DNA of 64,000 nt. It comes from Streptomyces sp. BA2. Lineage in GTDB: Bacteria; Actinomycetota; Actinomycetes; Streptomycetales; Streptomycetaceae. Of the stretch, positions 17,988-28,983 are shown piece after piece. Location: assembly GCF_009769735.1 (NCBI RefSeq), contig NZ_WSRO01000002.1, positions 5,840,001 to 5,904,000 of the forward strand. The letters are read 5' to 3'. A model generated the notes under the pieces. The model made no database searches, was not told where the DNA came from, and was given only the letters and a program-made list of their open reading frames with translations. Both the position numbers and the translations under genes were made by a program. How positions within the stretch are numbered: the first letter of the stretch is position 1; each line of letters opens with the position of its first letter.

Positions 17988-18020
17988 CCCCGGCGCACTC
18001 GGCGCCGGGGACCTTTCGCG
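17978..18020. terminator. Bidirectional hairpin terminator between exporter operon and greA
   Basis: The arms at 17978-17996 and 18002-18020 are perfectly complementary over 19 bp with a 5-base loop (ACTCG). It sits between two convergent genes and can serve both. As is usual in Streptomyces there is no strong U-run. Confidence 0.85.
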
Positions 18021-18043
18021 TCAACCGAAGAAGCCGAGCGGCC

Positions 18044-18541
18044 TCAGGCCTGGTACGGCTTCGCCTGGAGGATCTTCACCGAGGCGAACTTGCCGTTCGG
18101 CAGTTCGTACTGCGCGTCCTCGCCGATCTTCTTGCCGTTCACGCCGCTGCCGAGCGGGGACTGCGGCGAATACGTCTCGATATCGGCGCTCGCGTACTCG
18201 CGCGAGGCGAGCAGGAACGTCAGGGTGTCGTCCTCGTCGCCGTCGAAAGCGATCGTCACGACCATGCCGGGCGCGACCATGCCGTCCGCGGCCGGCGCCT
18301 CGCCGACCTTCGCATGCTCCAGGAGCTGGGTCAGCTGGCGGACGCGGAGCTCCTGCTTGCCCTGCTCCTCCTTGGCCGCGTGGTACCCGCCGTTCTCGCG
18401 CAGGTCGCCCTCCTCACGTGCCGCCGCGATCTTCGTAGCGATCTCGGTGCGCGCGGGACCAGACAGGTACTCCAGCTCGGCCTTGAGCTGGTTGTACGCC
18501 TCCTGGGTCAGCCAGGTGACGTTCTCGCTGGTCTGGGTCAC
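18044..18541 (-). CDS. greA: Transcription elongation factor GreA
   Basis: A 165-residue GreA. The N-terminal coiled coil carries the acidic tip (AREEGDLRENGGYHAAKEEQGKQELRV), which enters the polymerase secondary channel. The C-terminal FKBP-like domain includes SPLGSGVNGKKIGEDAQYELPNG. It promotes cleavage of backtracked RNA. GTG 18541 is preferred because GAGGAG precedes it; the frame reaches further to 18571. It is monocistronic and convergent with the exporter operon across a strong hairpin. Confidence 0.96.
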   Translation of the reverse strand: MTQTSENVTWLTQEAYNQLKAELEYLSGPARTEIATKIAAAREEGDLRENGGYHAAKEEQGKQELRVRQLTQLLEHAKVGEAPAADGMVAPGMVVTIAFDGDEDDTLTFLLASREYASADIETYSPQSPLGSGVNGKKIGEDAQYELPNGKFASVKILQAKPYQA

Positions 18542-18763
18542 AGGTGCTCCTCGTAGGTACTGGGAATACAAAGCATCGCCCTACCCAGAAGGATGTTCCC
18601 TAACGGGTGGGCGAAACCACGAGCCTAACAATTCAGGCGCGTGAGGGGGAGGACATAAGCCATCAGAAATACGTCAACGCAGGTGAGAGCCGGTACAACG
18701 GGGGCGTCGTTCGGTCAGCGTGACGCAAGGGACGCTCCGAGGCGCAGCCCACGACGGCCGCGG

Positions 18764-19171
18764 TCAGTCCGAGTGGCAGCCGAGCAGCTCCGCGCTCGTC
18801 CCGCGCGCCTTCGTACGCAGCGTGACGACCTTGTCGATCCGGCCGTCGTTCTGGTCGAAGCGGAAGTCCGCGCGACCCACTTCTTCGCCGTCCTCAGCCT
18901 GTGAGCGCACGGTGCAGTAGCCCTTGGCGTCCGCGTCCTTGCGCACCTCCAGGTGCACCTCGACCGCGCTTGCGGAGACGACGTCGAACTTGATCACTTC
19001 GCCGCTGACCTTCGTGCCGGACACGTAGTCGTATCCGAACCAGCCGATCATCAGGAGGAAGAGCGCACCGAGGACCCCACCGATGATCTTCAGCTTGCGG
19101 TCCGCGCGTTCGTCGGCCGAGCGTGCGCGGTCGTACCGCCCCTCGGGGAGCTTGTCGCTCACGGCGGCCAT
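18764..19171 (-). CDS. DUF4307-type single-span membrane protein
   Basis: A 135-residue protein with a charged cytoplasmic N-terminus (EGRYDRARSADERADRKLKI), one transmembrane helix (IIGGVLGALFLLMIGWFGYDYV) and a beta-rich external domain with two cysteines (GYCTVRS, LLGCHSD) likely in a disulfide. The architecture matches the DUF4307 family found beside mca in actinobacteria. ATG 19171 follows GGAGGAAGATC. It is divergent from mca with 112 bp between starts. The function is not known; conserved linkage to mca hints at redox or thiol biology. Confidence 0.85.
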   Translation of the reverse strand: MAAVSDKLPEGRYDRARSADERADRKLKIIGGVLGALFLLMIGWFGYDYVSGTKVSGEVIKFDVVSASAVEVHLEVRKDADAKGYCTVRSQAEDGEEVGRADFRFDQNDGRIDKVVTLRTKARGTSAELLGCHSD

Positions 19172-19283
19172 GATCTTCCTCCAGGAAAAGGGATGCCGGA
19201 ATTTTCCGCCCCCCGGTTCCGTCACTATAGAAGCCGCCCATTGCGCCATATCGACCAGGGCGCCGGATCATGAGGATCGAGTC

Positions 19284-20165
19284 TTGACTGAGCAGCTGCG
19301 ACTGATGGCCGTCCACGCCCACCCCGACGACGAGTCGTCGAAGGGCGCGGCCACCATGGCCAAGTACGTGTCCGAGGGGGTGGACGTGCATGTCGTGACC
19401 TGCACGGGCGGGGAGCGCGGCGACATCCTCAACCCCAAGCTCCAGGGTGACAAGTACATCCAGGAGAACATCCACGAGGTGCGCAGGAAGGAGATGGACG
19501 AGGCCCGCGAGATCCTCGGCGTCAAGCAGGACTGGCTCGGCTTCGTCGATTCGGGTCTGCCCGAGGGCGACCCGCTGCCGCCGCTGCCCGAGGGCTGCTT
19601 CGCCCTGGAGGACGTCGACAAGGCGGCCGGTGAGCTCGTCCGGCAGATCCGCTCCTTCCGTCCGCAGGTCATCACGACGTACGACGAGAACGGCGGCTAT
19701 CCGCACCCCGACCACATCATGACCCACAAGATCACGATGGTGGCCTTCGACGGTGCCGCGGACGCCGAGAAGTACCCGGAGAGCGAGTTCGGCCCGGTCT
19801 TCCAGCCGCAGAAGCTCTACTACAACCAGGGCTTCAACCGTCCCCGCACCGAGGCGCTGCACCAGGCGATGCTCGACAAGGGCCTGGAGTCGCCCTACGG
19901 GGACTGGCTGAAGCGGTGGGACGAGTTCGAGCGGGTCGAGCGGACGCTGACCACGCACGTTCCCTGCGCCGACTTCTACGAGGTCCGCGACCGGGCGCTG
20001 ATCGCGCACGCCACGCAGATCGACCCCGAGGGCGGCTGGTTCCGCGTGCCGATGGAGCTCCAGAAGGAGGTCTGGCCCACGGAGGAGTACGAGCTCGCGA
20101 AGTCGCTCGTCGATACATCCCTCCCCGAGGACGACCTCTTTGCGGGCATCCGCGACAATGCCTAG
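19284..20165 (+). CDS. mca: Mycothiol S-conjugate amidase
   Basis: A 293-residue PIG-L/LmbE-fold metalloenzyme. Zinc ligands are in VHAHPDDESSKGA (His and Asp) and GGYPHPDHIMTHK (His). The length and the extended helical C-terminus distinguish Mca from the related deacetylase MshB. It cleaves mycothiol adducts of electrophiles to give a mercapturic acid and GlcN-inositol. TTG 19284 is used as start because GAGGATC precedes it and the conserved N-terminus LRLMAVHAHPDDE follows. The mature stop overlaps the small membrane protein at 20158. Confidence 0.95.
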   Translation: MTEQLRLMAVHAHPDDESSKGAATMAKYVSEGVDVHVVTCTGGERGDILNPKLQGDKYIQENIHEVRRKEMDEAREILGVKQDWLGFVDSGLPEGDPLPPLPEGCFALEDVDKAAGELVRQIRSFRPQVITTYDENGGYPHPDHIMTHKITMVAFDGAADAEKYPESEFGPVFQPQKLYYNQGFNRPRTEALHQAMLDKGLESPYGDWLKRWDEFERVERTLTTHVPCADFYEVRDRALIAHATQIDPEGGWFRVPMELQKEVWPTEEYELAKSLVDTSLPEDDLFAGIRDNA

Positions 20166-20403
20166 CGTGAACGCACATCTGGCAATGACGCATCTCGTCC
20201 CTCTCGCCAAAGAGGTCGACGATGACAAGGTGACCCCGGGTGTTCTCGGCTTCATCGTCTTCGCGGTGATGGCTCTCGCCGTCTGGGGGCTGATGAAGTC
20301 GATGAACAAGCACATGCGGAAGGTCGACTTCAAGGAACCCGCGGAGACCTCCGCCGGATCCGGTGACGGCAAGACCTCCGAGGCCGAGGCCCAGAAGAGC
20401 TAG
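20158..20403 (+). CDS. Small single-span membrane protein downstream of mca
   Basis: An 81-residue protein with one transmembrane helix (VLGFIVFAVMALAVWGLM), then basic MKSMNKHMRKVDFK and an acidic/Ser-rich tail (ETSAGSGDGKTSEAEAQKS). It is probably cytoplasmic at the C-terminus. ATG 20158 overlaps the mca stop by 8 bp; GTG 20167 or ATG 20185 could also be used. Its linkage to mca and convergent, 4-bp tail overlap with the NB-ARC gene are clear. The function is not known. Confidence 0.75.
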   Translation: MPSVNAHLAMTHLVPLAKEVDDDKVTPGVLGFIVFAVMALAVWGLMKSMNKHMRKVDFKEPAETSAGSGDGKTSEAEAQKS

Positions 20404-23400
20404 CCCGCCTTCGTCACCGTCACTCCCATCACCTCTCGGGAGTGGCGGTTCGGCACCATGCCCAGGCGCCAGGCCTGCCAGCCCGACTCCAGGTCGGCGC
20501 CGCGCTCCAGGAGCAGGCCGAACGCCTCCATGTAGTCGTCCAGCTTGCCGTCGCGCGTCGGATGACCGGCGCGGGCCAGCTGGCTGAGCTCCTCGTGGGC
20601 GACGGCGGTGCCGATCTCCCAGCCGCCGGGCGACCCGTACGGCAGCAGGGTGCAGCGCAGGAAGCGGGCCCAGTCCTCGCCTCGCCGGTCGCCGTACGAC
20701 GCGAACAGCGCCGCCGCCTCGTCGCACAGGGCGAGCGCCTGCTGGGCGCGCGTGTTCCCCGCGTCCACGACCGCGAGCTCCAGGCACGTCCACGCCTCGC
20801 CGTGCGCGACCCCGATGCGCTGGAAGTCGGCGCGGGCGTCCACCAGGAGCTGGCGGGCGAAGCCGGAGTTGCGCAGCGAACCCGTCTGGGCGGCGCGCTG
20901 GTCGCGGGTCACCCGCGCCGAGTGGTGCCGGGCGCAGGCCAGCCCGTACACGTCCCGCATCCGCGAGAACATCGTCCGCGAGCGCTCCAGCTCACGCACC
21001 GCCTGGTCCAGGCCGCCCGCCTCCTCCAGGGCTTGGCCCAGGTAGTAGGCGCTCCACGCCTCGCCGCGCGCGTCCTCGTTGTCACGGTGCCGGGAGACCG
21101 CCTGCCGCAGTCCGTCGACCGCGGCCGACGCGTCGCCGTCCACCAGGCGGGCCCGCGCCAGCTGCGTCAGGGCCCAGGCCTCGCCGCGGCCGTCACGCGT
21201 GCGCCCGTACAGGTCGAGGGCGCCCCGCAGCTGCTCCTCCGCGCGCGGTACGTCGCCCATGCGCAGGAAGAGCTGGCCGAGCTGGAAGTGCGCCCAGGCC
21301 TCGCCGTGCAGGGAGTCGTTCTCGCGGTGCAGGACGAGGGAGGTCTCCAGGAGGCCGAGGGCCTGGTTGAGGTTGGCGCGGTCCCGCTCCACCGCCGCGA
21401 GGGCGTGCATCGTCCAGGCGCGGTCACCGGCGAGCTCGTCGGGGGCCTGGAGATCGAGGGCCTCGCGCAGGCGCGCCGACGCCTCCGTCAGATTGCCCTG
21501 GTGGTGCAGCGTGATCCCCAGGGAGCACAGGGCGAGCGCGGCGCCCGCGTCCTGGTGCGCCTCCATGTACAGGTCCACGACCGACGTCAGGGTCGTCCGC
21601 GCCTGGTCGAGCTCGCCGAGCTGACGGGACGCGATGCCCGTGCGCCACCGCACGCTCCGTGAGAGAAGGCCCTGGTCGACGGCTTGCGTCAGTTCGCTGA
21701 TCTCGCCCAGGCGGTAGAGGTCGCCGCGCAGCAGGCAGTAGTCGCAAAGTGCGCCCAGGAGATTGAGCACCGCCTCCTGGTTGACGCCCTCCGCGTGCCG
21801 CAGCGCCGCCGTGATGAAGCTCGACTCGTCGTCCAGCCAGCGCAGGGCCGCCTCCAGCGAGGAGAAGCCGTGCCCGTCGAACTGGCCGGCCCGCGTCGAC
21901 ATCTTGCCGTCGACCAGGCGGATCACCGACCCGGCGAGCTCGCTGTAGCTGACGATGAGACGTTCCTGCGCGGCCGTGCGCTCGCCGGGCTCCTCCTCGT
22001 CGATGAGGCGGGCGAGCGCGAAGGCGCGTACGAGATCGTGCAGGCGGTAGCGGCTGCCGCGCACGTGATCGACGAGGCCCGCGCGCGAGAGCGCGGTCAG
22101 CTGGCGGGCCGCTTCCGCCTCGTCGACGCCGAGCAGGGCAGCGGCGGCGGCCGCGCCCAGGGACGCGCGACCGGCGAGCGCGAGCCTGCGCAGAAGACGC
22201 CGCGCGGGCTCGGTCTGGTCGGTGTAGCGCAGCCACAGGACGCGCTCGACGGGCTCCACAGGGCCGTACGCGGCCAGATCGGCGGCCAGCTGCGTCGCCG
22301 TGCGCGAGCCGATCGAGGACCCGGCGGCGCGCAGGGCCAGCGGAAGCCCGCCGCACAACTCCCGCACCGCGTCGGCGGATTCGGCGTCGTAGGGACCGGA
22401 GGTGTCCTCGGCCGCCGCGCGCAGCAGGTGCTCGGCGCCCGCCGCGTCGAGCGGCTCCACCGGCAGCTGGTGCACCCAGGCGGGCAGGTCGGCGGGGAGT
22501 TCCAGAGGCTTGCGGGTGGTGACGAGGACGAGGCTGTCGGAGCGCTCGGGCACGAGGGTGCGCACCTGCTCCGGGTCGCTCGCGTCGTCGAGTACGACGG
22601 TCACCGCGAGCCCGGTCAGATACTGGTGGTAGAGCTCGCTGAGCCGCTTGACCTGCTGTTCCTGCGAGGAACGCTCACGGAAGAGGAGCTGCTCGCGCGG
22701 GGCGCCCAATCGATTCAGCAGATGCAGGAGCGCGTCCCGCGTCGACAGCGGCTGGGAGCTCTCGCCCCGCAGATCGACGACGCAGGCGCCCCGGAACTGG
22801 TCCCGCAGATCGTGCGCGGCCCGCACGGCGAGCGAGGACCGCCCGGAGCCCGGCACGCCGTGCAGCACGACGACGGTGGGCCGGGTCTCCGTGCTCGCCC
22901 GCGCGGCGTGCACCCACTGGGCCACACGGGCGAGCTCGGCCCGCCGCCCCGCGAACGGGCCCTCAGGCTGCGGCAGTTGGGTGAACGACTGCTCCAGTAC
23001 GGTACGCCTGCGTGCCGCCGCGCTCTTGTCCGTGCCCCGCAGCTGCGGCGAGGTCTTCTTCTTGGTGGTGGGTGCCTGCAGCAGCCGCTGCTGGTCGAGG
23101 AAGGGCCGGATGCCCCGCACATCCAGGGCCGTCAGCCACTGGAGCCGCAGCTGCTCGGGCCCGCCGGGCTGGCTGATCGCACCGGCGCGGCGGCTGGCCG
23201 CGGGCAGGTGGGACGCGGTGACCTTCAGGACGGTGGTGGCCGCGCCGACGACGGCGACGGCGGCACCCGCGCCGAGCGCGGTCGACGCCCCGGTCCCGAG
23301 CGCGAGGTCGGCGACACACGCACCCACGGCCGCAACGACGGCCACGAGCAGGGGAGTTCCGGCCCCTTCCTTGGCATACCGCTGCCCGAAGGAGAGCTGA

Positions 23401-23594
23401 CCGGCCTCCGCCTCGTCGACGGCCTGCGTATAAGCGGCGTACTCCTCGGCGGCGGTCTGCCCCATGTCCTCCAGCGCGCCCCGGGCCCGCGAGAGCAGCA
23501 CGCCCCCGTCGATACGCCCGCCGGAGCGCCGTACCTCTTCTTCCACCGCCCGCACCAACAGCCGCTCGGCTTCGGCCCGATGGCTGTCCCGCAT
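20400..23594 (-). CDS. Large NB-ARC ATPase with TPR repeats (AfsR-like, no DNA-binding domain)
   Basis: A 1064-residue protein. Residues 1-110 are a charged helical head, and about 85-145 contain two hydrophobic spans (LLVAVVAAVGACVADLALG, GAGAAVAVVGAATTVL) suggesting membrane attachment. NB-ARC begins near 220 with RRAELARVAQWV and the P-loop HGVPGSGRSSLAV, where Arg replaces the usual Walker A Lys. Walker B-like TVVLDDA, TTRKPLELP, the GLPLAL motif and an LHDLVRAFA winged-helix follow. From about 600 at least eight TPR-like repeats with GEAWA/HFQLGQL spacing occur. It resembles STAND signalling proteins such as AfsR without the SARP domain. No partner gene is evident. Confidence 0.88.
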   Translation of the reverse strand: MRDSHRAEAERLLVRAVEEEVRRSGGRIDGGVLLSRARGALEDMGQTAAEEYAAYTQAVDEAEAGQLSFGQRYAKEGAGTPLLVAVVAAVGACVADLALGTGASTALGAGAAVAVVGAATTVLKVTASHLPAASRRAGAISQPGGPEQLRLQWLTALDVRGIRPFLDQQRLLQAPTTKKKTSPQLRGTDKSAAARRRTVLEQSFTQLPQPEGPFAGRRAELARVAQWVHAARASTETRPTVVVLHGVPGSGRSSLAVRAAHDLRDQFRGACVVDLRGESSQPLSTRDALLHLLNRLGAPREQLLFRERSSQEQQVKRLSELYHQYLTGLAVTVVLDDASDPEQVRTLVPERSDSLVLVTTRKPLELPADLPAWVHQLPVEPLDAAGAEHLLRAAAEDTSGPYDAESADAVRELCGGLPLALRAAGSSIGSRTATQLAADLAAYGPVEPVERVLWLRYTDQTEPARRLLRRLALAGRASLGAAAAAALLGVDEAEAARQLTALSRAGLVDHVRGSRYRLHDLVRAFALARLIDEEEPGERTAAQERLIVSYSELAGSVIRLVDGKMSTRAGQFDGHGFSSLEAALRWLDDESSFITAALRHAEGVNQEAVLNLLGALCDYCLLRGDLYRLGEISELTQAVDQGLLSRSVRWRTGIASRQLGELDQARTTLTSVVDLYMEAHQDAGAALALCSLGITLHHQGNLTEASARLREALDLQAPDELAGDRAWTMHALAAVERDRANLNQALGLLETSLVLHRENDSLHGEAWAHFQLGQLFLRMGDVPRAEEQLRGALDLYGRTRDGRGEAWALTQLARARLVDGDASAAVDGLRQAVSRHRDNEDARGEAWSAYYLGQALEEAGGLDQAVRELERSRTMFSRMRDVYGLACARHHSARVTRDQRAAQTGSLRNSGFARQLLVDARADFQRIGVAHGEAWTCLELAVVDAGNTRAQQALALCDEAAALFASYGDRRGEDWARFLRCTLLPYGSPGGWEIGTAVAHEELSQLARAGHPTRDGKLDDYMEAFGLLLERGADLESGWQAWRLGMVPNRHSREVMGVTVTKAG

Positions 23595-23741
23595 ATGGGT
23601 CCCCCTCCGAGAGCAACATCTGAGATCAGCAGTCCCCTGCGGTCACAAGTGTCCTGCGTACGGGGCTCCGGCGCGAGGGACTCCGCGGATCACGTGGGCC
23701 AGTCCCCGGATCGGCGGGCGGTGTGAGCGAGGATGGGAGGT

Positions 23742-25766
<2,025 letters not shown>

Positions 25767-25769
25767 GGC

Positions 25770-25892
25770 TTCGGGCGTTCCCTGCGGGGCTTTCCCCAAT
25801 CCCGCCCCTTCCCGAAACTGGGGCTCCGCCCCAGACCCCGCTCCTCAAACTCCCCCAGACTTCGTCCGGGGGGACCCCCAGGGGCTGATTCT
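25770..25892. other. Intergenic GC-rich palindromic sequence after the DUF255 gene
   Basis: Contains GGGGCTCCGCCCC and CCCCCAGACTTCGTCCGGGGGG-like inverted elements (about 25821-25885), of the kind scattered through Streptomyces intergenic regions; they can act as transcription stops for the gene ending at 25766. It runs into the 48-bp repeat at 25893. Confidence 0.6.
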
Positions 25893-25940
25893 CAGCCCGT
25901 CCGGCGTTTGAGGACGAACTCGGCGAAGCCGGTGATCAAC
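25893..25940 (+). repeat. Dispersed 48-bp intergenic repeat, copy 1
   Basis: This segment begins CAGCCCGTCCGGCGTTTGAG and ends CCGGTGATCAAC. The reverse complement recurs at 58334-58381 with 46 of 48 positions identical. It overlaps the last codons of the Mut7-C gene. From memory this is a widespread streptomycete intergenic element. Confidence 0.9.
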
Positions 25941-26712
25941 GGCGACCAAGGCCCCCGCGCCAGAGCGGGTTTTCGGGAAGGGGTGGGGTTGGGGAAAACT
26001 CCTTCACTGCCCCCGCCACAATCCCCTCCAGCCGATCATGATGCGCCCCCCGCCAGTACACCCGCCCACAAGCAACGCACTCCGCGAACACGTCGTACGA
26101 CCCCCGCGTACCCCCCTCCAGCCGCCCCGCCACATCCTCCTTGCTCGCCGCCCTCAGCGAGCCGTTGCACGCGGTGCACCGCGTCCAGGGATGCAAGGCA
26201 GGGGCGAACCGCCCCAGCACATCCCGCAGTTGCTCGTCCGGCGCGTCGCTGTAGATGTACGCCCCAACCCACAGCTCCCGCCGCCGCAACAACCCCCGGT
26301 CCCTGCTCAGGAGCACCCTCCGCTCCGCGGCCGAGCGCGCGGCGAGGGCGGGGTCGCCGATGTCCGTGCTCTCGTACGCCGCGTCGACGCCGAGGAGCCG
26401 CAACCGGCGGGCCAGCGTGCCGAGATGGACGTCGAGGAGGAAGCGGAGGGGAGCGCCGGGCACGGGCTGGGGACGGGAGACGGCGCGGACCTCCACCGAC
26501 TCGTCCGCCGCCGGGACGTGCGAGACCGGGACCTCGGCGCCGTCCACGACGAGCGCGCCGACCTCCGTCAGCGGGACCCCGAGCGATTCGACGACGTGAC
26601 CGAGCGTGGACACGCCGTCCGTAACAGCCTTGGTGGGGCCGCCCCTTCGCTCGTGCGGGACGAAGACGCCCAGCTCGGGGGCGAAGTCGATGAGGATCTC
26701 CGGACCGTTCAT
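25936..26712 (-). CDS. Mut7-C PIN-like RNase-domain protein with N-terminal ubiquitin-like domain
   Basis: A 258-residue protein. The N-terminal about 85 residues form a MoaD/ubiquitin-like fold (ILIDFAPELGVFVPHERRG). The Mut7-C PIN-like domain follows: RFLLDVHLGTLARRLRLLGVDAAYES, then LLSRDRGLL, supplying the acidic residues of the nuclease site. A zinc ribbon CTACNGSL...CVACGRVYW ends the protein. ATG 26712 starts the conserved part, although the frame runs to 26796. The last codons overlap the 48-bp dispersed repeat, so the C-terminus may have been altered by it. RNase activity is inferred from family. Confidence 0.88.
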   Translation of the reverse strand: MNGPEILIDFAPELGVFVPHERRGGPTKAVTDGVSTLGHVVESLGVPLTEVGALVVDGAEVPVSHVPAADESVEVRAVSRPQPVPGAPLRFLLDVHLGTLARRLRLLGVDAAYESTDIGDPALAARSAAERRVLLSRDRGLLRRRELWVGAYIYSDAPDEQLRDVLGRFAPALHPWTRCTACNGSLRAASKEDVAGRLEGGTRGSYDVFAECVACGRVYWRGAHHDRLEGIVAGAVKEFSPTPPLPENPLWRGGLGRR

Positions 26713-26779
26713 GCGGTCAGGATGGCATGGCGGCAGCAGGGGAGGCCGGGGATTTGCCGCGGGGGCGCCGAGCCCGGCG

Positions 26780-27424
26780 TCAGACCTCCCGCGCACCCGT
26801 CCCGAAGCCTGTGGTCAGCATGTCCATCGCGCGGTCCACCAGCTCGCGCAGGTCGTCCCGGTGGCCGTGTTCCGCCCAGTACGCCGTCGTCTCTGTGAGC
26901 GCGGCGATCAGGCTCATCGCGAAGACCCGGACCTCCAGGTCCCCGGGGTCGCGGCCGCTGCGTTCCGCGACGACGCGGCACAGCATCTGGCTGGTGACCG
27001 ACATGCTCTGGAGGAGCCGGGACCGCACAGCGGGGACCTCGATCATCAGGCGCGTACGGAGGCGCAGGATCTCCGGCTCCTCGGTGGACCCGAGGCCCAC
27101 CGCACTGCGCAGCACGTGCCGCAAGGACTCCACGATCGGCTCGTCCGCCGGGCGCGCCCGCAGCTCGTCCTCAAGGAGCGGGTCGTACTCGTCGGTGAGG
27201 ACGATGTCCTCCTTGGTCGGGAAGTACCGGAAGACGGTCGACGCCGACACGTCCGCGGCATCGGCGATCTGCTCGACGGTCGTCGCGTCGTACCCCTGCT
27301 CCTCGATCAGCCGGTACGTGGCCTCACGGATCGCGATGCGGGTCTTCAGCTTCTTCCTTTCGCGAAGCCCCAGCTGGGGGCCGTGCAAGGAAGCGGTGGT
27401 GCGTGCGGCCGTCATGGCCCTCAT
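26780..27424 (-). CDS. TetR-family regulator of the adjacent MFS exporter
   Basis: A 214-residue TetR protein. The helix-turn-helix is RIAIREATYRLIEEQGYDATTVEQIADAADVSASTVFRYFPTKEDIV (about 28-74), and the effector domain is all-helical. Its ATG overlaps the MFS stop as ATGA (27421-27424), so it is co-translated with the exporter. The likely target is the perfect palindrome at 28984-29000 in front of the MFS gene, giving self- and substrate-controlled expression. Confidence 0.93.
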   Translation of the reverse strand: MRAMTAARTTASLHGPQLGLRERKKLKTRIAIREATYRLIEEQGYDATTVEQIADAADVSASTVFRYFPTKEDIVLTDEYDPLLEDELRARPADEPIVESLRHVLRSAVGLGSTEEPEILRLRTRLMIEVPAVRSRLLQSMSVTSQMLCRVVAERSGRDPGDLEVRVFAMSLIAALTETTAYWAEHGHRDDLRELVDRAMDMLTTGFGTGAREV

Positions 27425-28980
27425 TGTCGGGCATCCTCCGTCTGCTGTGCCATGTCGGTGTCGTCCGGCGGCTCGGGGTTCGCCTTCGGCAGCAGAGCGG
27501 CGACCAGCAGCGCCGTCACGAGGGCCGCGATGCCGCTCACCAGGAGGACCGTCACCATGCCGTCGATGTACGCCTCATCGGCGGAGTCGATGAGCCGTTG
27601 CACCCCGAGCCGTTCACCGATCATGTGGGCCGCCACCACCGATTCGCCCGCCGCGTCCGCCGCCTCGTCCGGAAGCTTCCCGGTGTCGAGGCGGTCGACG
27701 TACACGCTGGAGAGCAGCGAGCCGAGCAGCGCGATCCCGACGGCGCTGCCGACCTGGCGCACGGTCATCAGGAGCCCCGTGCCCGACCCCGCCCGCTCCA
27801 CGGGGAGCGCCCCGAGGGCCGAGTCCATGGCCGGCACGATGGCGAAGCCGAAGCCGGTCCCGGCGATGCTGAGCCACAGCGCGGTGAAGCCGTATCCGGA
27901 GTCGACGGTCGTACGGCTGCCGAGGATCGCCGCGAAGGCGAGGACGACGAGCCCGGCGCTGATCGCCGCCCGTGCGCCGAAGCGGCGTACGACGGGCTCC
28001 GCGCCCCTCGCGGCGATGATGAGGCCGCCCATCAACGGCAGCATCCGCAGGCCGGTGCCGAAGGCGTCGTGGCCGAGCACCGCCTGCAGATACTGCGGGA
28101 GCACGAACATCAGGCCCGAAAGGACGAACATGACGAGCGTCGCCGCGATCGTGTTGAGCAGGAAGCCGCGGTTGCGCAGCAGAGCCATGTCGAGCATCGG
28201 GCGCGGCAGCTGCCGTTCACGCAGGACGAGCGCGGCGATCAGGGCGGCGGCGCCGCCGAACATACCGAGGATCAGCGGGTCGCCCCAGCCACGTACGGGG
28301 GCTTCGATGATCGCGTAGATGAGCGCGCCGAGCCCGGCCGCGGTGAGCGCGGTGGAGGCGATGTCGACCTTGGGGGCGGACGGGTCGGTCGTCTCCGGGA
28401 GCAGGAAGACGCAGGCCGTGATCCCGATCGCGACCATCGGGACGTTGATCAGGAAGATCGAGCCCCACCAGAAGTGGTCCAGGAGCCAGCCGCCCACGAT
28501 CGGACCGAGCGGGGCGCCGAGTGCGGAGGCCGCGGAGACGATGCCGATGGCCTTGGTCCGCTCGCCGGGGGCGAAGAGCGCGGGCAGCACGGCGAGGGCT
28601 AGGGGCATGACGAGCGCGCCGCCCATGCCCATGACCGCCCGCGCCACGACGACCAGCTCGACGGAGTCGACCAGGGTGCCGATCAACGAGCCCACCAGGA
28701 AGATCCCGAGCCCGGTGATCAGCATCCTGCGGCGCCCGAACCGGTCGCCGAGCAGCCCGGCCGGAAGCATCAGGGCCGCGAACACGACGACGTACGCGTC
28801 CGCCATCCACTGTTGCTCGCCCGTACCCGCGTCCAGCTGCCCGGCCATGGTCGGCAGGGCGACGTTGAGGATCGTCATGTCGAAACCGAGCACGAGCATG
28901 CTCGCGACGAGGGCGGCGAGCGCCCACCAGCGGCGGGGGTCCTGCCGTTGTGCGGCAGACGATCTTGTGACAGTGGCCAT
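27421..28980 (-). CDS. DHA2-family MFS drug exporter (14 transmembrane segments)
   Basis: A 519-residue transporter. Motif A (GLLGDRFGRRRMLITGLGIF), motif C of drug:H+ antiporters (SALGAPLGPIVGGWLLDHFWWGSIFLINVP) and the DHA2 start MLVLGFDMTILNVALPTM are visible. About 14 hydrophobic spans fit EmrB/QacA exporters. ATG 28980 lies five bases downstream of a perfect operator palindrome and about six bases after a possible -10 TACTCT on the minus strand, so the mRNA may be leaderless. The TetR gene is the second gene of the operon. Confidence 0.94.
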   Translation of the reverse strand: MATVTRSSAAQRQDPRRWWALAALVASMLVLGFDMTILNVALPTMAGQLDAGTGEQQWMADAYVVVFAALMLPAGLLGDRFGRRRMLITGLGIFLVGSLIGTLVDSVELVVVARAVMGMGGALVMPLALAVLPALFAPGERTKAIGIVSAASALGAPLGPIVGGWLLDHFWWGSIFLINVPMVAIGITACVFLLPETTDPSAPKVDIASTALTAAGLGALIYAIIEAPVRGWGDPLILGMFGGAAALIAALVLRERQLPRPMLDMALLRNRGFLLNTIAATLVMFVLSGLMFVLPQYLQAVLGHDAFGTGLRMLPLMGGLIIAARGAEPVVRRFGARAAISAGLVVLAFAAILGSRTTVDSGYGFTALWLSIAGTGFGFAIVPAMDSALGALPVERAGSGTGLLMTVRQVGSAVGIALLGSLLSSVYVDRLDTGKLPDEAADAAGESVVAAHMIGERLGVQRLIDSADEAYIDGMVTVLLVSGIAALVTALLVAALLPKANPEPPDDTDMAQQTEDARQ

Positions 28981-28983
28981 GAA

